Assembly (NCBI GenBank): GCA_001825565.1
Contig: MHXM01000160.1
Coordinates: forward strand, 8,613-14,510
DNA: 5,898 nucleotides
Origin: Desulfuromonadaceae bacterium GWC2_58_13
Lineage (GTDB): Bacteria > Desulfobacterota > Desulfuromonadia > Desulfuromonadales > Trichloromonadaceae
Direction of reading: 5' to 3'
The translations under genes and the position numbers were made by a program. Position 1 is the stretch's first letter. The number at the start of each line of letters is the position of its first letter. Under the pieces are notes generated by a model, which was not told the DNA's origin, made no database searches, and saw only the letters and a program-made list of their open reading frames with translations. Shown here one piece after another: positions 5,226-5,898 of this stretch.

Positions 5226-5603
5226 ATGTCAGACATTCAAGTAATCGCGATTCCTTCCATGCATCCCGGCGGACTCGAGGCCGGACGTTCCGGACATTTC
5301 GGCCGCTGTGATGTTTTTACCCTGGTCGCCATGAAAAACGGCGAAGTCGAATCGGTGAAAACCGTGCCCAATGCCGAACATTCCGAAGGGGGTTGCCTGG
5401 TGCCGGTGCAGATCCTCTATCAGGCCGGAGCGACGTCACTGGTGGTGGCCGGGATCGGCATGCGGCCACGGATGGGGTTCGCCGATGCCGGCATCGAGGT
5501 GCTGGTCGGGCCGGGCAATTCGGTCGGCGAGGTGGTCGACGCCTATCGGGCCGGCCTGGTCCGCCCCATCGCCGAAAGCGATCTGTGCGGCGCTCACGCC
5601 TAG
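5226..5603 (+). CDS. NifX/NifB-fold protein with His/Cys-rich signature
   Basis: This 125-residue protein is a second, distinct branch of the family: VIAIPSMHPGGLEAGRSGHF (6-25) followed by GRCDVFTL (26-33), PNAEHSEGGCLVPVQIL (48-64), VVAGIGMRPRMGFADAGIEV (73-92), and the C-terminus CGAHA (121-125). Conserved-looking potential metal ligands are H13, H24, C28, H52, C57, C121 and H124, unlike the cysteine-free protein upstream. It probably binds a metal or a metal-sulfur cofactor, or passes one between partners. AGGAGA (5215-5220) sets the start, 37 bp after the previous stop, so it is in the same operon. A hairpin-rich gap follows before the next gene. Confidence 0.9.
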   Translation: MSDIQVIAIPSMHPGGLEAGRSGHFGRCDVFTLVAMKNGEVESVKTVPNAEHSEGGCLVPVQILYQAGATSLVVAGIGMRPRMGFADAGIEVLVGPGNSVGEVVDAYRAGLVRPIAESDLCGAHA

Positions 5604-5829
5604 CGGGGGTGTGTCGCTGAAGGCCCGCTGGCCGAGGGCGAGGATTGGGACGACGGCAGTCGAACAAGGAAGAATCAGGTTGCCTCACGGGCCGCTGCCG
5701 ATAATCCAATAAAAGATCCGGACCTTGCCGACCGAGCAGACGGATGGATGTTTTGAACTGGCGTCGGAGTTCCTCCTCCGGCGCCAATCTTTGTCACGAG
5801 TTTGAAGTTAACGAAGGAGAAAACAGATC
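5604..5829 (+). promoter_or_regulatory. 226-bp gap with successive hairpins; possible leader RNA, class not recognised
   Basis: I see no gene here. Three foldable segments occur in order. First, CGGCAG (5654-5659) pairs with CTGCCG (5695-5700), enclosed by either ATTGG/CCAAT (5644-5648 with 5706-5710) or GGATT/AATCC (5642-5646 with 5703-5707); these two outer stems exclude each other. Second, ATCCG/CGGAT pairs 5716-5720 with 5741-5745. Third is the long stem listed separately at 5759-5786. An unusually long spacer inside an otherwise tight operon suggests differential expression, RNA processing or an attenuator. I could not match it to a known riboswitch. Confidence 0.35.
5759..5786 (+). terminator. 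11-bp GC-rich hairpin ahead of the last gene (attenuator or processing stem)
   Basis: TGGCGTCGGAG (5759-5769) pairs with CTCCGGCGCCA (5776-5786) with one T-G wobble and a TTCCTC loop. It is followed by ATCTTTGTC, a weak T-rich stretch. It ends 27 bp before the next gene's ribosome site, so if it terminates, it would lower expression of the downstream gene relative to the NifX/NifB-fold genes. Confidence 0.45.
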
Positions 5830-5898
5830 ATGAGTGGAAGCGTTTGCAGCAGTGCGGGCCAGGCTCCATGCCTGTCCAAGGATAAACTGTCGACCAAC
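5830..5898 (+). CDS. Start of a Cys-containing protein, possibly Mrp/NBP35-type ATPase (partial)
   Basis: Only 23 codons are inside the window: MSGSVCSSAGQAPCLSKDKLSTN, open to the end. AAGGAG (5814-5819) gives a strong ribosome site. Two cysteines, C6 and C14, sit in a short Ser/Gly-rich N-terminus, as in many Mrp/NBP35 Fe-S scaffold P-loop ATPases of anaerobes. Such ATPases commonly follow NifX/NifB-fold genes and belong to the ORP cluster of Desulfovibrio. The Walker motifs would lie beyond the window edge, so the assignment rests on context. The start codon is well supported; the identity is tentative. Confidence 0.5.
   Translation, partial: MSGSVCSSAGQAPCLSKDKLSTN

Noticed and set aside
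1..5898. CRISPR arrays, tRNA or rRNA genes, insertion sequences
   Set aside because: No regularly spaced long repeats, no tRNA-like T-loop with matching acceptor stem, no rRNA-like sequence and no transposase motifs were seen on either strand.

Overview
This window reads as one continuous block of plus-strand genes from a GC-rich anaerobic bacterium. The most likely source is a deltaproteobacterium of the Desulfuromonas/Geobacter/Pelobacter type (Desulfobacterota). The argument rests on gene content: a sigma-54 enhancer-binding protein with a cysteine-containing PAS domain, a DUF134 protein, three different small NifX/NifB-fold proteins, and a probable start of an Mrp/NBP35-type gene. These families keep company in strict anaerobes. 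No sequence search was run, so the taxon is an inference.

Left part (1-2428): a leader of about 140 nt that can fold as RNA precedes a gene for an exported protein with a BamE/SmpA-like C-terminal domain (212-817). A strong hairpin (847-878) follows. Next comes a separate transcription unit with a plausible sigma-70 promoter and an operator-like dyad. It encodes a DUF302-like protein (993-1406) and a ten-helix transporter of the bile acid:sodium symporter/ACR3 superfamily (1436-2428) that has no cysteine at all.

Middle (2440-4092): a DUF134 DNA-binding protein begins 11 bases after the transporter stop. It is followed by a sigma-54-dependent activator with PAS, AAA+ and Fis-type HTH domains. 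The close spacing suggests that the transporter and both regulators share a transcript.

Right part (4093-5898): a 293-bp gap holds repeated GTTGCA/TGCAAC half-sites (4144-4258), then AT-rich DNA, then a good -24/-12 (sigma-54) promoter match at 4357-4372. Downstream are three NifX/NifB-fold genes (4386-4832, 4829-5188, 5226-5603). After a 226-bp, hairpin-rich gap comes the start of a cysteine-containing protein that runs off the window, possibly an Mrp/NBP35-type ATPase.

Working model: the PAS-containing activator senses a redox or metal signal, binds the GTTGCA/TGCAAC sites and switches on the sigma-54 promoter of the NifX/NifB-fold operon. This resembles the anaerobe-specific orange protein (ORP, Mo-Cu cluster) system of Desulfovibrio, where a sigma-54 regulator controls ORP and MinD/Mrp-type ATPase genes. 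Here the layout is collinear rather than divergent, and a DUF134 gene, a DUF302-like gene and a BASS-type transporter lie next to it.
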